From: Klebsiella sp. BIGb0138
GTDB taxonomy: Bacteria; Pseudomonadota; Gammaproteobacteria; Enterobacterales; Enterobacteriaceae
Assembly: GCF_004342285.1 (NCBI RefSeq)
Contig: NZ_SMCV01000003.1
Location: forward strand, 248,001 to 312,000
Direction of reading: 5' to 3'
DNA: 64,000 nucleotides
The translations under genes and the position numbers were made by a program. Each line of letters begins with the position of its first letter. Within the stretch, counting starts at the first letter, position 1. Below the pieces are notes generated by a model that was not told the origin of the DNA, made no database searches, and worked only from the letters and a program-made list of their open reading frames with translations. Positions 7,609-16,989 of the stretch are shown piece after piece.

Positions 7609-10110
7609 CTAGTCTTTCGGCTTAAAGCGCAGCAGCCGGTTAGCATTGCTGACCACGGTAATCGAGGAGAGCGCCATGGCGGCTCCGGCGACCACCGGAT
7701 TAAGCAAGGTTCCGGTGAGCGGCCATAAGATCCCGGCGGCAATCGGAATACCCAACGAGTTATAAACGAAGGCTCCCAGCAGGTTTTGCTTCATATTGCG
7801 CAGCGTGGCTTTGGCAATCGCCAGCGCATCGGCGACGCCGTTCAGGCTGTGGCGCATCAGGGCGATCGCCGCCGTTTCAATGGCCACATCGCTGCCGCCG
7901 CCCATCGCAATGCCGACATCGGCCTGTGCCAGCGCCGGGGCATCGTTGATGCCGTCGCCGACCATCGCGACCTGGTGTCCCTGGCTTTGCAGACGTTTGA
8001 TGGCATCGGCTTTGCCGTCCGGCAGCACGCCGGCAATAACTTCATCAATCCCCGCCTCTCTGGCGATGGCGTTGGCGGTGACCGGGTTATCCCCGGTCAG
8101 CATCACCAGACGGTAGCCCTGTCGATGCAGGCGCGCCAGCGCGGCCACGCTGTCGCTGCGCAGCGGATCGCGAATGGCGAGCAGGGCGGCGAGCTGGCCA
8201 TCTATCGCCAGCAGGACCGGCGTGGCGCCTTGCGATGCCTGAGCGGTAATCTCACTTTCCATCGCCCCGGTGGCAATACTGTGTTCGTTAAGCAGCGCCT
8301 GGTTGCCGAGCAGCAGCGCGTGACCGTCGGCGTCGCCGCTGACGCCCAGTCCGCGAAGGGTGCGAAAGTGATTCACCGTCGGCAGCGGGCTGCCCACCGC
8401 CTTATCCAGAATCGCGCGCGCCAGCGGATGGCTGGAGCCCTGCTCCAGCGCCGCGGCAAGACGCAGCGCGGTCGCTTCGTCAATGCCGGCCGCGGTTTTT
8501 ACCGCCACCACCTGCGGCTTGCCTTCGGTCAGCGTACCCGTTTTATCGAAGACGAGAGTATCCAGCTGGCTGGCGCGCTGCAGCGCATCGGCATCGCGAA
8601 CCAGTACGCCGTATTCCGCCGCCCGCCCGACGCCGGAGATAATCGACATCGGCGTCGCCAGCCCCAGCGCGCAAGGGCAGGCGATAATCAGCACCGTGGT
8701 GGCGATCACCAGGGTGTAGACAATTTGCGGCGCCGGCCCGAATCTGTACCAGATTGCCGCGCTGAACAGGGCGATAGCGACCACCGCCGGTACGAAGACG
8801 GCGGAGATTTTATCCGCCAGCTGGCCGATCTCCGGTTTACTGCTTTGCGCTTGGCGCACCATGCGAATAATACGCGCAAGGGTGGTCTGGCTCCCGACGG
8901 CGCTGGCGGTAAACAGAACGCTGCCGTCCTGCACGACCGTACCGGCATGAAGCGTTTCACCGTCGCCTTTCTGCTGCGGGATCGGCTCGCCGGTCAGCAT
9001 CGCTTCATCCAGCCAGGCTTCCCCCTCGCTTATTACGCCGTCAACCGGGACCCGGTCGCCGGTGGTCAGACGCAGGGTCATCCCCGGCATAACCTCGGCC
9101 AGCGGGACGCTTTTTTCACCCTCTTCAGTGACGACCCGCGCCGACGGCGGCGTCAGGTCGAGCAGTTTTTCCAGCGCCTTTGACGAGCGCTGGCGGGCGC
9201 GCGCTTCCAGCATATGGCCGAGATTAATCAAACCGATAATCATCGCACTGGCTTCATAGTAAAGGTGGCGCGCCTCCATCGGGAACCACTGCGGCCACAG
9301 GTTGACGCTCATCGAGTAGATCCACGCCACCCCGGTTCCCAGCGCCACCAGCGTGTCCATGGTGGCGGTGCCGTTTTTCAGGCTTTTCCATGCGCTGCGA
9401 TAGAAGTGGCCGCCGGCGAAGACCATCACCGCCAGGGTGATAAGACCGATAGCCAGCCACAGCGAGCGGTTAGCGTCGCTGACCATCATATTATCGCCGA
9501 TCATCCCCCAGCCCATCACCGGGATCCCGACCAGCAGGGCGACGATGGCCTGCCAGCGGAAGCGTTTCATGATGGCGATAGCGGTTTCCTGCTGGCGTGC
9601 GCGACGCTTGAGATCGTCTTCGATAGCTTCCGCGCCGTAGCCTGCTTTCTCCACCGCCTGGACTAATTCTGCAGCGGACGCGCTGCCCATAATCAGCGCA
9701 GTGCGTTCCGCCAGGTTTACCCGTGCCTGTACCACGCCCGGTACCGCGGCCAGCGCGTTTTGTACCCGGGAGACGCAGCTGGCGCAGCTCATGCCGTTGA
9801 TCAGCAGCTGTTGACTGTCATCCTCGTCATGGGCTGCCGGAAGCTCAGGGGAGGCCGCTGTCAGTGCTTCCGACGGGATTGTTGATTCTGCCAGCGGTTT
9901 AGCCTTTGGGTGGCTTAACTCCGCACCATACCCGGCCTGTTTGATGGTTTCGATAAGTGCTTCTGCGCTGGCGCTACCGGTGACGTGCGCTTCACTAACG
10001 GTCACCTCCGCCTGCTCAACGTCGGGACGTTGTTCGAGGCTTTCTTTCACGCGTTTGACGCAGTGACCGCAGGACAGTCCGTCGAGGGCCAGATCGATGG
10101 TTTGGGACAT
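7609..10110 (-). CDS. copA: copper(I)-exporting P1B-type ATPase CopA
   Basis: Inner-membrane pump that exports Cu(I) from cytoplasm to periplasm. Two N-terminal heavy-metal domains carry CxxC pairs: Cys14/Cys17 in GLSCGHC and Cys109/Cys112 in GMSCASC. The transport motif is IACPCALG, the phosphorylated Asp is in DKTGTLTEG, and the hinge is [16 protein letters not shown]. It is 833 aa (E. coli 834). AAGGAG precedes the ATG. A CueR-type promoter lies upstream, with cueR 11 kb away. A programmed frameshift signal lies at codons 68–69 (separate entry). Confidence 0.97.
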   Translation of the reverse strand: MSQTIDLALDGLSCGHCVKRVKESLEQRPDVEQAEVTVSEAHVTGSASAEALIETIKQAGYGAELSHPKAKPLAESTIPSEALTAASPELPAAHDEDDSQQLLINGMSCASCVSRVQNALAAVPGVVQARVNLAERTALIMGSASAAELVQAVEKAGYGAEAIEDDLKRRARQQETAIAIMKRFRWQAIVALLVGIPVMGWGMIGDNMMVSDANRSLWLAIGLITLAVMVFAGGHFYRSAWKSLKNGTATMDTLVALGTGVAWIYSMSVNLWPQWFPMEARHLYYEASAMIIGLINLGHMLEARARQRSSKALEKLLDLTPPSARVVTEEGEKSVPLAEVMPGMTLRLTTGDRVPVDGVISEGEAWLDEAMLTGEPIPQQKGDGETLHAGTVVQDGSVLFTASAVGSQTTLARIIRMVRQAQSSKPEIGQLADKISAVFVPAVVAIALFSAAIWYRFGPAPQIVYTLVIATTVLIIACPCALGLATPMSIISGVGRAAEYGVLVRDADALQRASQLDTLVFDKTGTLTEGKPQVVAVKTAAGIDEATALRLAAALEQGSSHPLARAILDKAVGSPLPTVNHFRTLRGLGVSGDADGHALLLGNQALLNEHSIATGAMESEITAQASQGATPVLLAIDGQLAALLAIRDPLRSDSVAALARLHRQGYRLVMLTGDNPVTANAIAREAGIDEVIAGVLPDGKADAIKRLQSQGHQVAMVGDGINDAPALAQADVGIAMGGGSDVAIETAAIALMRHSLNGVADALAIAKATLRNMKQNLLGAFVYNSLGIPIAAGILWPLTGTLLNPVVAGAAMALSSITVVSNANRLLRFKPKD
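9899..9910 (-). other. programmed −1 frameshift site making the CopA(Z) chaperone
   Basis: On the minus strand the heptamer CCCAAAG covers codons 68–69 of copA (9910–9904). Slipping back one base reads CCC AAA GGC TAA, which ends translation at once. The product is 70 residues: only the first metal-binding domain, ending SHPKG. In E. coli the same heptamer yields CopA(Z), a soluble copper chaperone. Heptamer, stop position and product length are all kept here. Confidence 0.8.
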
Positions 10111-10150
10111 GACATACTCCTTTATTACAGGGATGAACTCACGGTGATAA

Positions 10151-10181
10151 AGGTTAAACCTTCCAGCAAGGGGAGGGTCAA
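10151..10181 (-). promoter_or_regulatory. CueR-activated copA promoter
   Basis: Read on the minus strand, −35 TTGACC (10181–10176) and −10 TAACCT (10156–10151) are separated by 19 bp, the over-long spacer typical of MerR-family promoters. The spacer holds a dyad (CCTCCCC ... GGAAGG) like the E. coli copA CueR site. The gap beyond it (10182–10318) holds no recognisable gene. Confidence 0.88.
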
Positions 10182-10318
10182 GGGTTTATTTTATGCGCGC
10201 GTCTTCAGTGTTCCTCCGCGATAGCAGAAAGGTGGCTGCCCGGTGCGGGGAAAGTCCTGTGGTGGGAAAACGTCGGCCCGCGCAGCGTGCGAAGGCCGCT
10301 GGTTGCTGAACTGCGACG

Positions 10319-11302
10319 CTAGGCCCGGTAATGGTGAATATAGTGTTCAATCAGCGCAAGCAGTTGATGGTTATCGATACTTTGCAGAATTTTTACCATT
10401 GCGCCTTTGGGTTCAGGGATCCCCACGTCCAGGCGCAATGCCTCCCGTCCATAGCGGCAGGTCATACCGCGCGTGAGGCCTTCGAGAGAGACGTCCAGAT
10501 AGTCCTCTGTCGTGGTGGCGAGAGAGGGATCGAGTAACCAGGCAATCGTCAGAACATCGTGGATCCAACATCCTGGCAGGTTACGGGTCTGCATTGAGTA
10601 GCTGATCCACGGTCGAATGGTTTGCGCCAGATAGCGGCTAAGCGCGTTGTCCCTCTGCGCCAGACGATCCAAATCGGCATGGCGCATTTGGGTTTTTGTC
10701 GTGACATCCATTGGCACCAGGGCGATCGGCGCGCCGCAGGTGAGCACGGCATGAGCCGCTTCAGGATCCAGCCCAAAATTGGTGTCTTTTATGTAGCCCG
10801 GAACATTGAACGCCCCGCCCATTATTACGATATTTTTCACCGCCTGCACCATCTGCGGATAAAGCTGCAGCGCCATAGCCACATTCGTCAGTGGGCCTGT
10901 TGCAACCAGGGTGATCTCGCCGGGATGGCGGCATATCCATTCCCCGATGGCTTCAGGCGCAAGAGGCCTGGCCTCCGGACACGCCGGCGGAGCAGGGACA
11001 TCTGACCATAGTTGGCGTAAGCCAAATCGATCGACGCCATGATCGAGTTTTTCGCGCCATGGCTGAGGATCCTCTCTGAGCGCGCGCGCCGCGCCGCGAT
11101 AGACCGCAACGGCAATCCCGGATTGTTGAACGAAATCTTTGGCGACGGCATATCCGGTTGCTACCGGGGTATTACCTGCGACGATCGTTATCATCTCGAG
11201 GGTGATTTGCGGCGCGGCAATGGCGAGTGCCAGCGCGAGGCCGTCATCGATATTGGCTCCGGGAACGCCATTGCCCGGGTCGCAGTCGATAATCAGGCGC
11301 AT
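10319..11302 (-). CDS. nucleoside hydrolase, IunH/Rih family
   Basis: Predicted to hydrolyse ribonucleosides to base and ribose in the cytoplasm. The C-terminal catalytic pair His-Asp is in WIHDVLTIAWLLDP, and MGGAFNVPG and TNFGLDPEAAH are family motifs. The metal-binding Asp cluster is unusual: DCDPGNGVPGANIDDG instead of DxDPGxDD, an insertion of about six residues. The start at 11302 (327 aa) matches family N-termini but has no clear ribosome site; it is 10 bp after the lacI stop, so translational coupling is likely. Last gene of the MFS–lacI–hydrolase unit. Confidence 0.8.
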   Translation of the reverse strand: MRLIIDCDPGNGVPGANIDDGLALALAIAAPQITLEMITIVAGNTPVATGYAVAKDFVQQSGIAVAVYRGAARALREDPQPWREKLDHGVDRFGLRQLWSDVPAPPACPEARPLAPEAIGEWICRHPGEITLVATGPLTNVAMALQLYPQMVQAVKNIVIMGGAFNVPGYIKDTNFGLDPEAAHAVLTCGAPIALVPMDVTTKTQMRHADLDRLAQRDNALSRYLAQTIRPWISYSMQTRNLPGCWIHDVLTIAWLLDPSLATTTEDYLDVSLEGLTRGMTCRYGREALRLDVGIPEPKGAMVKILQSIDNHQLLALIEHYIHHYRA

Positions 11303-11312
11303 GGATTGATTT

Positions 11313-12344
11313 TTATCTTGTCTCGGGTTGTACTTCATGTCCCTGGCAGCCACACGACTCTCCCACTCGTAAAAAGAACGCAAATTCAACGCGGCGCACC
11401 TCTCCGTCCCAGTTTTTCAACATGTTGATTGCCGCACGGGCCATTTCATCAACGGGTTGTCGGACGGCGGTTAACGACGGTACGTTGTAAGCCGATTCTT
11501 GCGTTGCGTTAAAGCAGACCAGCGCCATATCCTGCGGCACCCGCAGCCCGTGTTCTGCCAGCGCGCGTAAACAACCGAGGGCTTGCTGTTCATTGGTGGC
11601 GAACAGCGCGCGCGGCGGTTGCCCTTGCAACATCCGTCTGGCGGCTTCATAACCTCCCGCGCGGGTATAGTTGGTCGAAAAGATCCAGGCGGGATTGATC
11701 GCCAGCGATGCCTCCTGCAACGCCAGCTGCCATCCTCGGATACGATCCTGGGTATTCAACATTTCACGTGGACCACAAATAATGCCAATGTCGCGGTAGC
11801 CGTGATCAATCAGATGTTTCGTCACCTGCCAGGCCGCCAGCTGCTCATCGACCTGAATCACGCTGACATTGAGCCCCGGATCGACGCGATCCAGCATGAC
11901 GCAGGGGGTAGCGCTCGCCTGAATCAGCTCAATGTAAGGATGCCGGTCAACGCTGGTATAGATCAGCCCATCGACCTGACGGTGGAGCATATTGTTAATC
12001 AGTTCACGCTCACGCCCGCTGCTGTCGCCGGCATCGCCCAACAGGAGAACTTTGCCATCAGCAAACGCTTCGCGTTGCAGGGCATGCGCCATGGAGGCAA
12101 TAAACGGGTTAGAGACGTCAGGTACAATAAGGCCATAGGTTTGCGTGCTTCCGGAAGCCAGGGCGCGCGCGATACCATTTGGTCGGTAACCGGTTTTCTT
12201 AATGGCCTGCAATACGCGCTGGCGGGTCGCCTCCGCGACGGGGCGCGGACCGTTATTAATAACGTAACTCACGACGGCGACAGACGTTCCCGCCTCTTTT
12301 GCAACATCAGAACGTGTTACGCGTGGTGAATGTGATTGGGTCAC
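11313..12344 (-). CDS. LacI-family transcriptional regulator
   Basis: The N-terminal helix-turn-helix (RSDVAKEAGTSVAVVSYVINN) and hinge helix (NGIARALAS) are classical, followed by a periplasmic-binding-like sensor domain. A GTG at 12344 with AGGAA upstream gives 343 aa, the usual LacI length. An ATG at 12392 in the same frame would add 16 residues without a ribosome site. It lies between a transporter and a nucleoside hydrolase, so a nucleoside or related ligand is plausible (inference). Likely operators are the two TCTACYCGCGTAGA palindromes upstream of the transporter. Confidence 0.85.
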   Translation of the reverse strand: MTQSHSPRVTRSDVAKEAGTSVAVVSYVINNGPRPVAEATRQRVLQAIKKTGYRPNGIARALASGSTQTYGLIVPDVSNPFIASMAHALQREAFADGKVLLLGDAGDSSGRERELINNMLHRQVDGLIYTSVDRHPYIELIQASATPCVMLDRVDPGLNVSVIQVDEQLAAWQVTKHLIDHGYRDIGIICGPREMLNTQDRIRGWQLALQEASLAINPAWIFSTNYTRAGGYEAARRMLQGQPPRALFATNEQQALGCLRALAEHGLRVPQDMALVCFNATQESAYNVPSLTAVRQPVDEMARAAINMLKNWDGEVRRVEFAFFLRVGESCGCQGHEVQPETR

Positions 12345-12448
12345 GAGGTTCCTACCTGACTCAGCTCTGAGCGTTCTTTTTCCAGACAGCATAAGGCCTT
12401 ATGCGACAAAAATCTTTGCTAAAGAACGCGCATCCCGCGTTCCTGGGC

Positions 12449-13843
12449 TCAAATCGCATCCTCGGGTAAGTTGAGATCCCGTCCGCGCGTCTCGGGTGCG
12501 AAGAACGTGGTAACCAGACCAATCGCGGCCATGAGCGCGAAATAGACGGCGATAGGCCACCAGTGTCCGTAAAATGAGAGCAGCGCCGAGGCGATAAGCG
12601 GTGCGGTACCGCCAGACATAATCGAGCCCAGCTCTTTCGCCAGGGCCATTTTGGTATAGCGGTTGGCCACCCCGAAAAGCTCCACACCCCACGCGGCCTG
12701 AACGCCGAAAATACCCAGTGACGCGAGCGCCATGCCGCTCACGATCGTCGGGATGACAATCCACGGTTCACGGGAATCCAGCAGGATGAATGCCGGAAAC
12801 GCGTACAGGATCAGCAACAGGCAGAACCCACGATAGACGATCCTTCTGCCGAATCGATCGGAAAGCCAGCCCGCCAGGGGAATAATGGCGAACCCCAGAA
12901 TCGAAGCGATAAACACGGCAACGGTCGGGACCGATTTATCAACCATCAACACCCTGGCGACATAGCCAATGATAAATCCCTGGGCCAGATAAGAGGGGCC
13001 ATTTTCACCGATACGTAGGCCGACCATCGTCCAGAACGCCCGGGTGCGTTGCCAGAAGCTACGGGTGTCGCGGCGCTGCATTTCCTGGCCCAGGCGAAGC
13101 GCGTTCGCGCGCTCGGCCTGCAGGAGCGCTTTTTGCCGTTCAAAGACCGGCGTTTCACGCATATGGCGGCGAATAAACAATGCGGTAGCGGCGATGAGGA
13201 AGCTGCAGAGAAAAGGAATGCGCCATCCCCAACTTAGCAGGGCGTCTTTATCCATTTGCAGAACGATTAGCCAGACCAGTGATGCCAATAATGTTCCGCT
13301 ATTTGAGCCCAGCGCGATGATGGAGGAAACCAGCCCGCGCCGCTTTACCGGGGCATATTCAGCCAGCATAACGGTTCCGCCTGAAAGTTCGGCTCCGGCT
13401 CCCAGCCCCTGAGAAAATCGCAGGATCACCAGGCATACCGGCGCCCAAATGCCAATCTGGGCGTAGCTGGGGATCAGGCCGATCAGCATAGTCGACATGC
13501 CCATCAATCCAATGGTGATGACCATGACGATTTTCCTGCCGTGATGGTCGCCGATCCAGCCGAACAGCAGTGCGCCGATGGGGCGAGCGATAAAGCCAAC
13601 GGAGTAGGCGGCAAAGCTGGAAAGGAGCGCCATCACCGGGGTGGCCTGCGGAAAGAAGACATCGCCAAAGATAATGCCTGCGGCAAGGCCATACAGAGCA
13701 AAATCGGCATATTCCATCGTGGTGCCTAGCCAGCAGGAAAATGTCGCTCGCCAGAATTCGCGGCGCCCCTCGGGGGTTTCCAGTCGTTCCTGCGCGGCCT
13801 GCTGGCCGTCAGTCAGGGGAACGGCGGATGAATGCGTGTTCAT
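12449..13843 (-). CDS. MFS transporter, metabolite:H+ symporter (ProP/ShiA-like)
   Basis: 464-aa twelve-helix inner-membrane symporter. The motif GWIGDHHGRKIVM between helices 2 and 3 and the repeat GWLSDRFGRRIV after helix 8 are MFS signatures. The N-terminal EFWRATFSCWLGTTMEYADF is typical of the metabolite:H+ symporter subfamily. The substrate is not determined; cotranscription with a nucleoside hydrolase suggests a nucleoside-like compound. First gene of a three-gene operon, with AAGGAG before the ATG and two operator palindromes upstream. Confidence 0.82.
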   Translation of the reverse strand: MNTHSSAVPLTDGQQAAQERLETPEGRREFWRATFSCWLGTTMEYADFALYGLAAGIIFGDVFFPQATPVMALLSSFAAYSVGFIARPIGALLFGWIGDHHGRKIVMVITIGLMGMSTMLIGLIPSYAQIGIWAPVCLVILRFSQGLGAGAELSGGTVMLAEYAPVKRRGLVSSIIALGSNSGTLLASLVWLIVLQMDKDALLSWGWRIPFLCSFLIAATALFIRRHMRETPVFERQKALLQAERANALRLGQEMQRRDTRSFWQRTRAFWTMVGLRIGENGPSYLAQGFIIGYVARVLMVDKSVPTVAVFIASILGFAIIPLAGWLSDRFGRRIVYRGFCLLLILYAFPAFILLDSREPWIVIPTIVSGMALASLGIFGVQAAWGVELFGVANRYTKMALAKELGSIMSGGTAPLIASALLSFYGHWWPIAVYFALMAAIGLVTTFFAPETRGRDLNLPEDAI

Positions 13844-13898
13844 TAGAGCTCCTTGACGTTAGCTGTCGACAAAAATCGCCGGTTTAGACTCTTCATGT

Positions 13899-13912
13899 TC
13901 TACTCGCGTAGA
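13899..13912. promoter_or_regulatory. operator palindrome, proximal copy
   Basis: TCTACTCGCGTAGA, a 14-bp near-perfect palindrome with CG near the centre, 56 bp upstream of the transporter ATG. Likely bound by the adjacent LacI-family regulator. Confidence 0.6.
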
Positions 13913-13940
13913 TATTCTGTTTCTGTCGCAAATTAATAAA

Positions 13941-13954
13941 TCTACCCGCGTAGA
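13941..13954. promoter_or_regulatory. operator palindrome, distal copy
   Basis: TCTACCCGCGTAGA, identical to the proximal copy except for one base. The copies are exactly 42 bp apart, four helical turns, which suits looping or side-by-side binding of one LacI-type repressor. Confidence 0.6.
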
Positions 13955-14049
13955 ATTGAAAGGTGAACGAGTCAGGATTGCGAAAGCGATCACTTATAGC
14001 AGGCAATTGTTACAGAAAATGGAGCACCGGAATCGATGCCCCACAGGCT

Positions 14050-14820
14050 TTACCGATCGAGGACGATCAGCGGTGAGTGGCTCGATGGATCGTTTAACAC
14101 CGTGATGTCAGCGCCGTAGAGTGCGTTCAGCGCCCGCTGTTTCAGTACCGCCTGCGGCTGACCATTATCGACAACCCTGCCTTTTTCCATCAGCACGACA
14201 CGATCGGCGTAGCGCGCGGCAAGATTGAGATCGTGGAGCACGCAGCAGACGTTGAACTGCCGCTCGCGCACCAGTTGACGCAGCAGGCGAAAAAGGTGCT
14301 GCTGGTGGTGAATATCCAGCGCGGAGGTCGGTTCGTCGAGAAACAGCCATTTGGCGGAGGGAACGGGCTCCCAGAGCTGTACCAGCAGACGCGCCAGCTG
14401 TACCCGCTGCTGTTCGCCGCCGGAGAGCCGTCGGTAGTCGCGGGAGGCCAGCTCGCGGCAGCCGCACAGCGCCATGATGTACTCCGTTTCATCGGCGGAA
14501 TGATGTGTGCGATAGGGATGCCTGCCCATGCGGATCACTTCCTGCACGCGAAAAGGAAACGCCATCTGGCTATTCTGACGCATCACCGCGCGGCGCTTTG
14601 CCAGTTCGCTTATCGACCATTCCGCCAGCGGTTTACCCAGCAGCGCGCAGCGCCCGCTGTGCGGTTTCAGATAGCCCGTTAACTGGCGCAGCAGCGTGGA
14701 TTTTCCCGCGCCGTTCGGCCCGAGAATGGCGACGATCTCTCCACCCGCTAAGGTCAGGGAGACATCATCGGTCAGGCGCCGGCCCCCGGCGATATAAACC
14801 AGATTTTGCGCCTCGATCAT
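14050..14820 (-). CDS. hmuV: heme ABC transporter ATP-binding protein HmuV
   Basis: Powers heme import through HmuU. The Walker [11 protein letters not shown], signature [15 protein letters not shown] and Walker [13 protein letters not shown] are all present. The ATG at 14820 overlaps the hmuU stop (ATGA) and gives 256 aa, the usual HmuV length; an upstream in-frame ATG at 14850 lies inside hmuU and is rejected. Last gene of the seven-gene heme operon. Confidence 0.92.
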   Translation of the reverse strand: MIEAQNLVYIAGGRRLTDDVSLTLAGGEIVAILGPNGAGKSTLLRQLTGYLKPHSGRCALLGKPLAEWSISELAKRRAVMRQNSQMAFPFRVQEVIRMGRHPYRTHHSADETEYIMALCGCRELASRDYRRLSGGEQQRVQLARLLVQLWEPVPSAKWLFLDEPTSALDIHHQQHLFRLLRQLVRERQFNVCCVLHDLNLAARYADRVVLMEKGRVVDNGQPQAVLKQRALNALYGADITVLNDPSSHSPLIVLDR

Positions 14821-15821
14821 GACGGCCTCCGGCTGCGTAATATCAACCACAGAAAATAGGGGCCGCCGATCAGACTGGTCAACAAACCGACGGGCATTTC
14901 CGCAGGCTGTACCAGAGTGCGGGCCAGGGTGTCGGCCAGCAGGAGTAAACAGGCGCCGGCCAGAGTGGCGCAGGGGATCAGCCAGCGATGATCTGCCCCT
15001 GTGGTCAGGCGAATCAGGTGCGGGATCACCAGCCCGATAAAGCCGATCGCGCCGCTTACCGATACGGCGGCGCCGACCAGCAGCGAGCTGAGCAACAGCA
15101 GCTGCTGGCGTTTACGTTTGACGTTGACGCCGAGGTAGTGCGCTTCTTCATCGCCAAGCTGCAGCAGGTTCAGCGTTCCGGCGAGGCAGATCGTGGCGGC
15201 AATCGCCGGCAGGACAAATGAACCGGCTACCAGCAGCGTAGGCCACTGGGCCTGGCCAAGATTGCCCATCAACCATAGGGTGAGCTGGCGAAGCTGCTGG
15301 TCATCGCCGATATAGCTCAGCACGCCGATCGCCGCGCCGCACAGGGCGTTGATGGCGATACCGGCTAACAATAGCTGCATCATGCCGCCGTGGCTGTGGC
15401 GCCGGCCGATCAGGAAGATTACCGTACAGACCACCAGGCTGCCCGCCACGGCAAAAATCATCTGCTCATACAGCGCCAGAATCACGGGAAACGAAAACGG
15501 CAGCACAATCGCCACCCCGACCATCAGCGCAGAGCCGCTGCTGACGCCAAGCAGGCCGGGATCGGCCATCGGGTTACGAAAGAGGCCCTGCATAATGACC
15601 CCCGCGGTGGCCAGCGCGCCGCCGACCAGTACCGCCAGCAGAACCCGCGGCAGGCGAATGTTCAGCCAGATAGCACGATACTCCTCCGCGAAAAGGGCGC
15701 TGAAACTGATGTGCAGCGCCCCCTGGCTGGCGCCGAGCAGCACCAGTGCGATCAGGAGCAGTGAAAGACCCGCCAGCACGCTGACGGAAGAGAGTGAATC
15801 CTTGAGCACGCGAAACTCCAT
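14817..15821 (-). CDS. hmuU: heme ABC transporter permease HmuU
   Basis: 334-aa FecCD/BtuC-type permease of the inner membrane with about ten helices. The N-terminal [18 protein letters not shown] and the [10 protein letters not shown] segment (coupling to the ATPase) are family hallmarks. It passes heme delivered by HmuT to the cytoplasm. Its stop overlaps hmuV. The ribosome site is weak (AAAGACG), and about 40 bp separate it from chuY. Confidence 0.92.
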   Translation of the reverse strand: MEFRVLKDSLSSVSVLAGLSLLLIALVLLGASQGALHISFSALFAEEYRAIWLNIRLPRVLLAVLVGGALATAGVIMQGLFRNPMADPGLLGVSSGSALMVGVAIVLPFSFPVILALYEQMIFAVAGSLVVCTVIFLIGRRHSHGGMMQLLLAGIAINALCGAAIGVLSYIGDDQQLRQLTLWLMGNLGQAQWPTLLVAGSFVLPAIAATICLAGTLNLLQLGDEEAHYLGVNVKRKRQQLLLLSSLLVGAAVSVSGAIGFIGLVIPHLIRLTTGADHRWLIPCATLAGACLLLLADTLARTLVQPAEMPVGLLTSLIGGPYFLWLILRSRRPS

Positions 15822-15860
15822 TACGTCTTTACGGCACGGATGTTCCGCGCCGTGAGGGGA

Positions 15861-16484
15861 TTACGCCGGTTTCAGTTCAGGTTCAACCAGGCTGTAGATC
15901 TGGTTGTTGAGTGCGGGCGCAGCGGCCAGTTCAGCAATGTGGGCGGCGACATCCGCGCGGCGCACGAAGCCGTGGCACTCCCGATTCTGTATCCTGAGCG
16001 CTTTGCCGGTCGCTTCACCGTTGAGCAGCCCGCCGGGACGAAGAATGGCGTACTCCAGCGTGCTGGTTTGCAGCCAGCTTTCCGCCAGCGTTTTTTCGCG
16101 CACGGCCGGGCCAAAAGCGGCCTTCGCGCGTGCCGACAGGAAGGGCCAGCCGTCGCCGCAGCCCAGCGAGGTCACCAGAATCATCCGCCGGATGCCTGCT
16201 TTTTCGGCTTCATCGATAACGGTACGGTGCGCCAGGTAATCCTGCGATCCGCCCATTGAGGAGATGATCAGGGCATCCGCCCCGGCGGCCCGACAGGCGC
16301 TGGCCACGATGCTTGCATCGCAGGCATCGCCGTTGAAAACCAGCACGCCTTGTTGTTGCAGCTCAGCGGCGGCCTGCGGCTGGCGTACCACGGCAATCAC
16401 CGGGCGGCGTTCTGCCAGCGCGCGTGCCAGCGTGTTGGCCCCCACGCCGCGGCCGCCGGCGCCGAAGAGTAACCACGGCGTCAT
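15861..16484 (-). CDS. chuY: ChuY-like NAD(P)H-dependent reductase of heme breakdown
   Basis: 207-aa Rossmann-fold protein (atypical SDR) with an N-terminal GAGGRGVGANTLARAL dinucleotide loop. In E. coli O157 the gene at this place in the chu operon, ChuY, reduces anaerobilin, the product of ChuW. The same order (W, X, Y, U, V) is present here. The start overlaps the hutX stop by one base (TGATG), so translation is probably coupled. The assignment rests on order and fold. Confidence 0.8.
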   Translation of the reverse strand: MTPWLLFGAGGRGVGANTLARALAERRPVIAVVRQPQAAAELQQQGVLVFNGDACDASIVASACRAAGADALIISSMGGSQDYLAHRTVIDEAEKAGIRRMILVTSLGCGDGWPFLSARAKAAFGPAVREKTLAESWLQTSTLEYAILRPGGLLNGEATGKALRIQNRECHGFVRRADVAAHIAELAAAPALNNQIYSLVEPELKPA

Positions 16485-16978
16485 CAGGCATGCTCCTTTA
16501 GAGCGGTGGCCAGGGTATGGAAAGCGTTGCGCTGTTCGCTCAGTAGCTGGCGGTGCTCATCGCGACCAAGGAAGATTTTGAACATGGCGCTGCCTGCCTT
16601 GTTAAAGAAAAGGATGGAGGCGGTATCCATTGCCATAAATTTACGTTCGATCAAGGCGATATGCGTGCAGTTTTCTGCCCTGATGTGCCCCGTCATGCCC
16701 TTTTTGCCGCGCAGATTGAAGTAGCCGTGGCGGTGGAAGCCGGAAGGCAGCTCGCCGGTAAACTCGAGGATGACATCCGCAGTATGGACCAGGGTGGTGA
16801 CTTTGCCCCATTCGCAGACGGTTTCCCAGACGGTGTCAAACCGGTCGCCGGAGACCAGCGTCAGAGAAGGCAGGTTTCGCACTACCTCCAGAAGGGGGGT
16901 GTTGTACCGCTCGGCGATCGCTTCCAGCGTGCCGTCCGGCTCAGTCTTTAAAAAATCCTGCAAAGAAACATGGCTCAT
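16484..16978 (-). CDS. hutX: heme utilization cytosolic carrier HutX
   Basis: 164-aa HutX/ChuX family protein. It binds heme in the cytoplasm and hands it to downstream enzymes. ELPSGFHRHGYFNLRGKKGMTGHI in the middle and SAMFKIFLGRDEHR near the C-terminus are typical (given here as landmark regions). CAGGAGTATTT precedes the ATG. It lies between hutW and chuY in the operon. Confidence 0.88.
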   Translation of the reverse strand: MSHVSLQDFLKTEPDGTLEAIAERYNTPLLEVVRNLPSLTLVSGDRFDTVWETVCEWGKVTTLVHTADVILEFTGELPSGFHRHGYFNLRGKKGMTGHIRAENCTHIALIERKFMAMDTASILFFNKAGSAMFKIFLGRDEHRQLLSEQRNAFHTLATALKEHA

Positions 16979-16989
16979 AAATACTCCTG

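Noticed and set aside
7786..9183. 465-codon open frame on the plus strand inside copA
   Set aside because: Low-complexity Arg/Gln/His-rich translation, exactly antisense to a strongly conserved gene, and no ribosome site.
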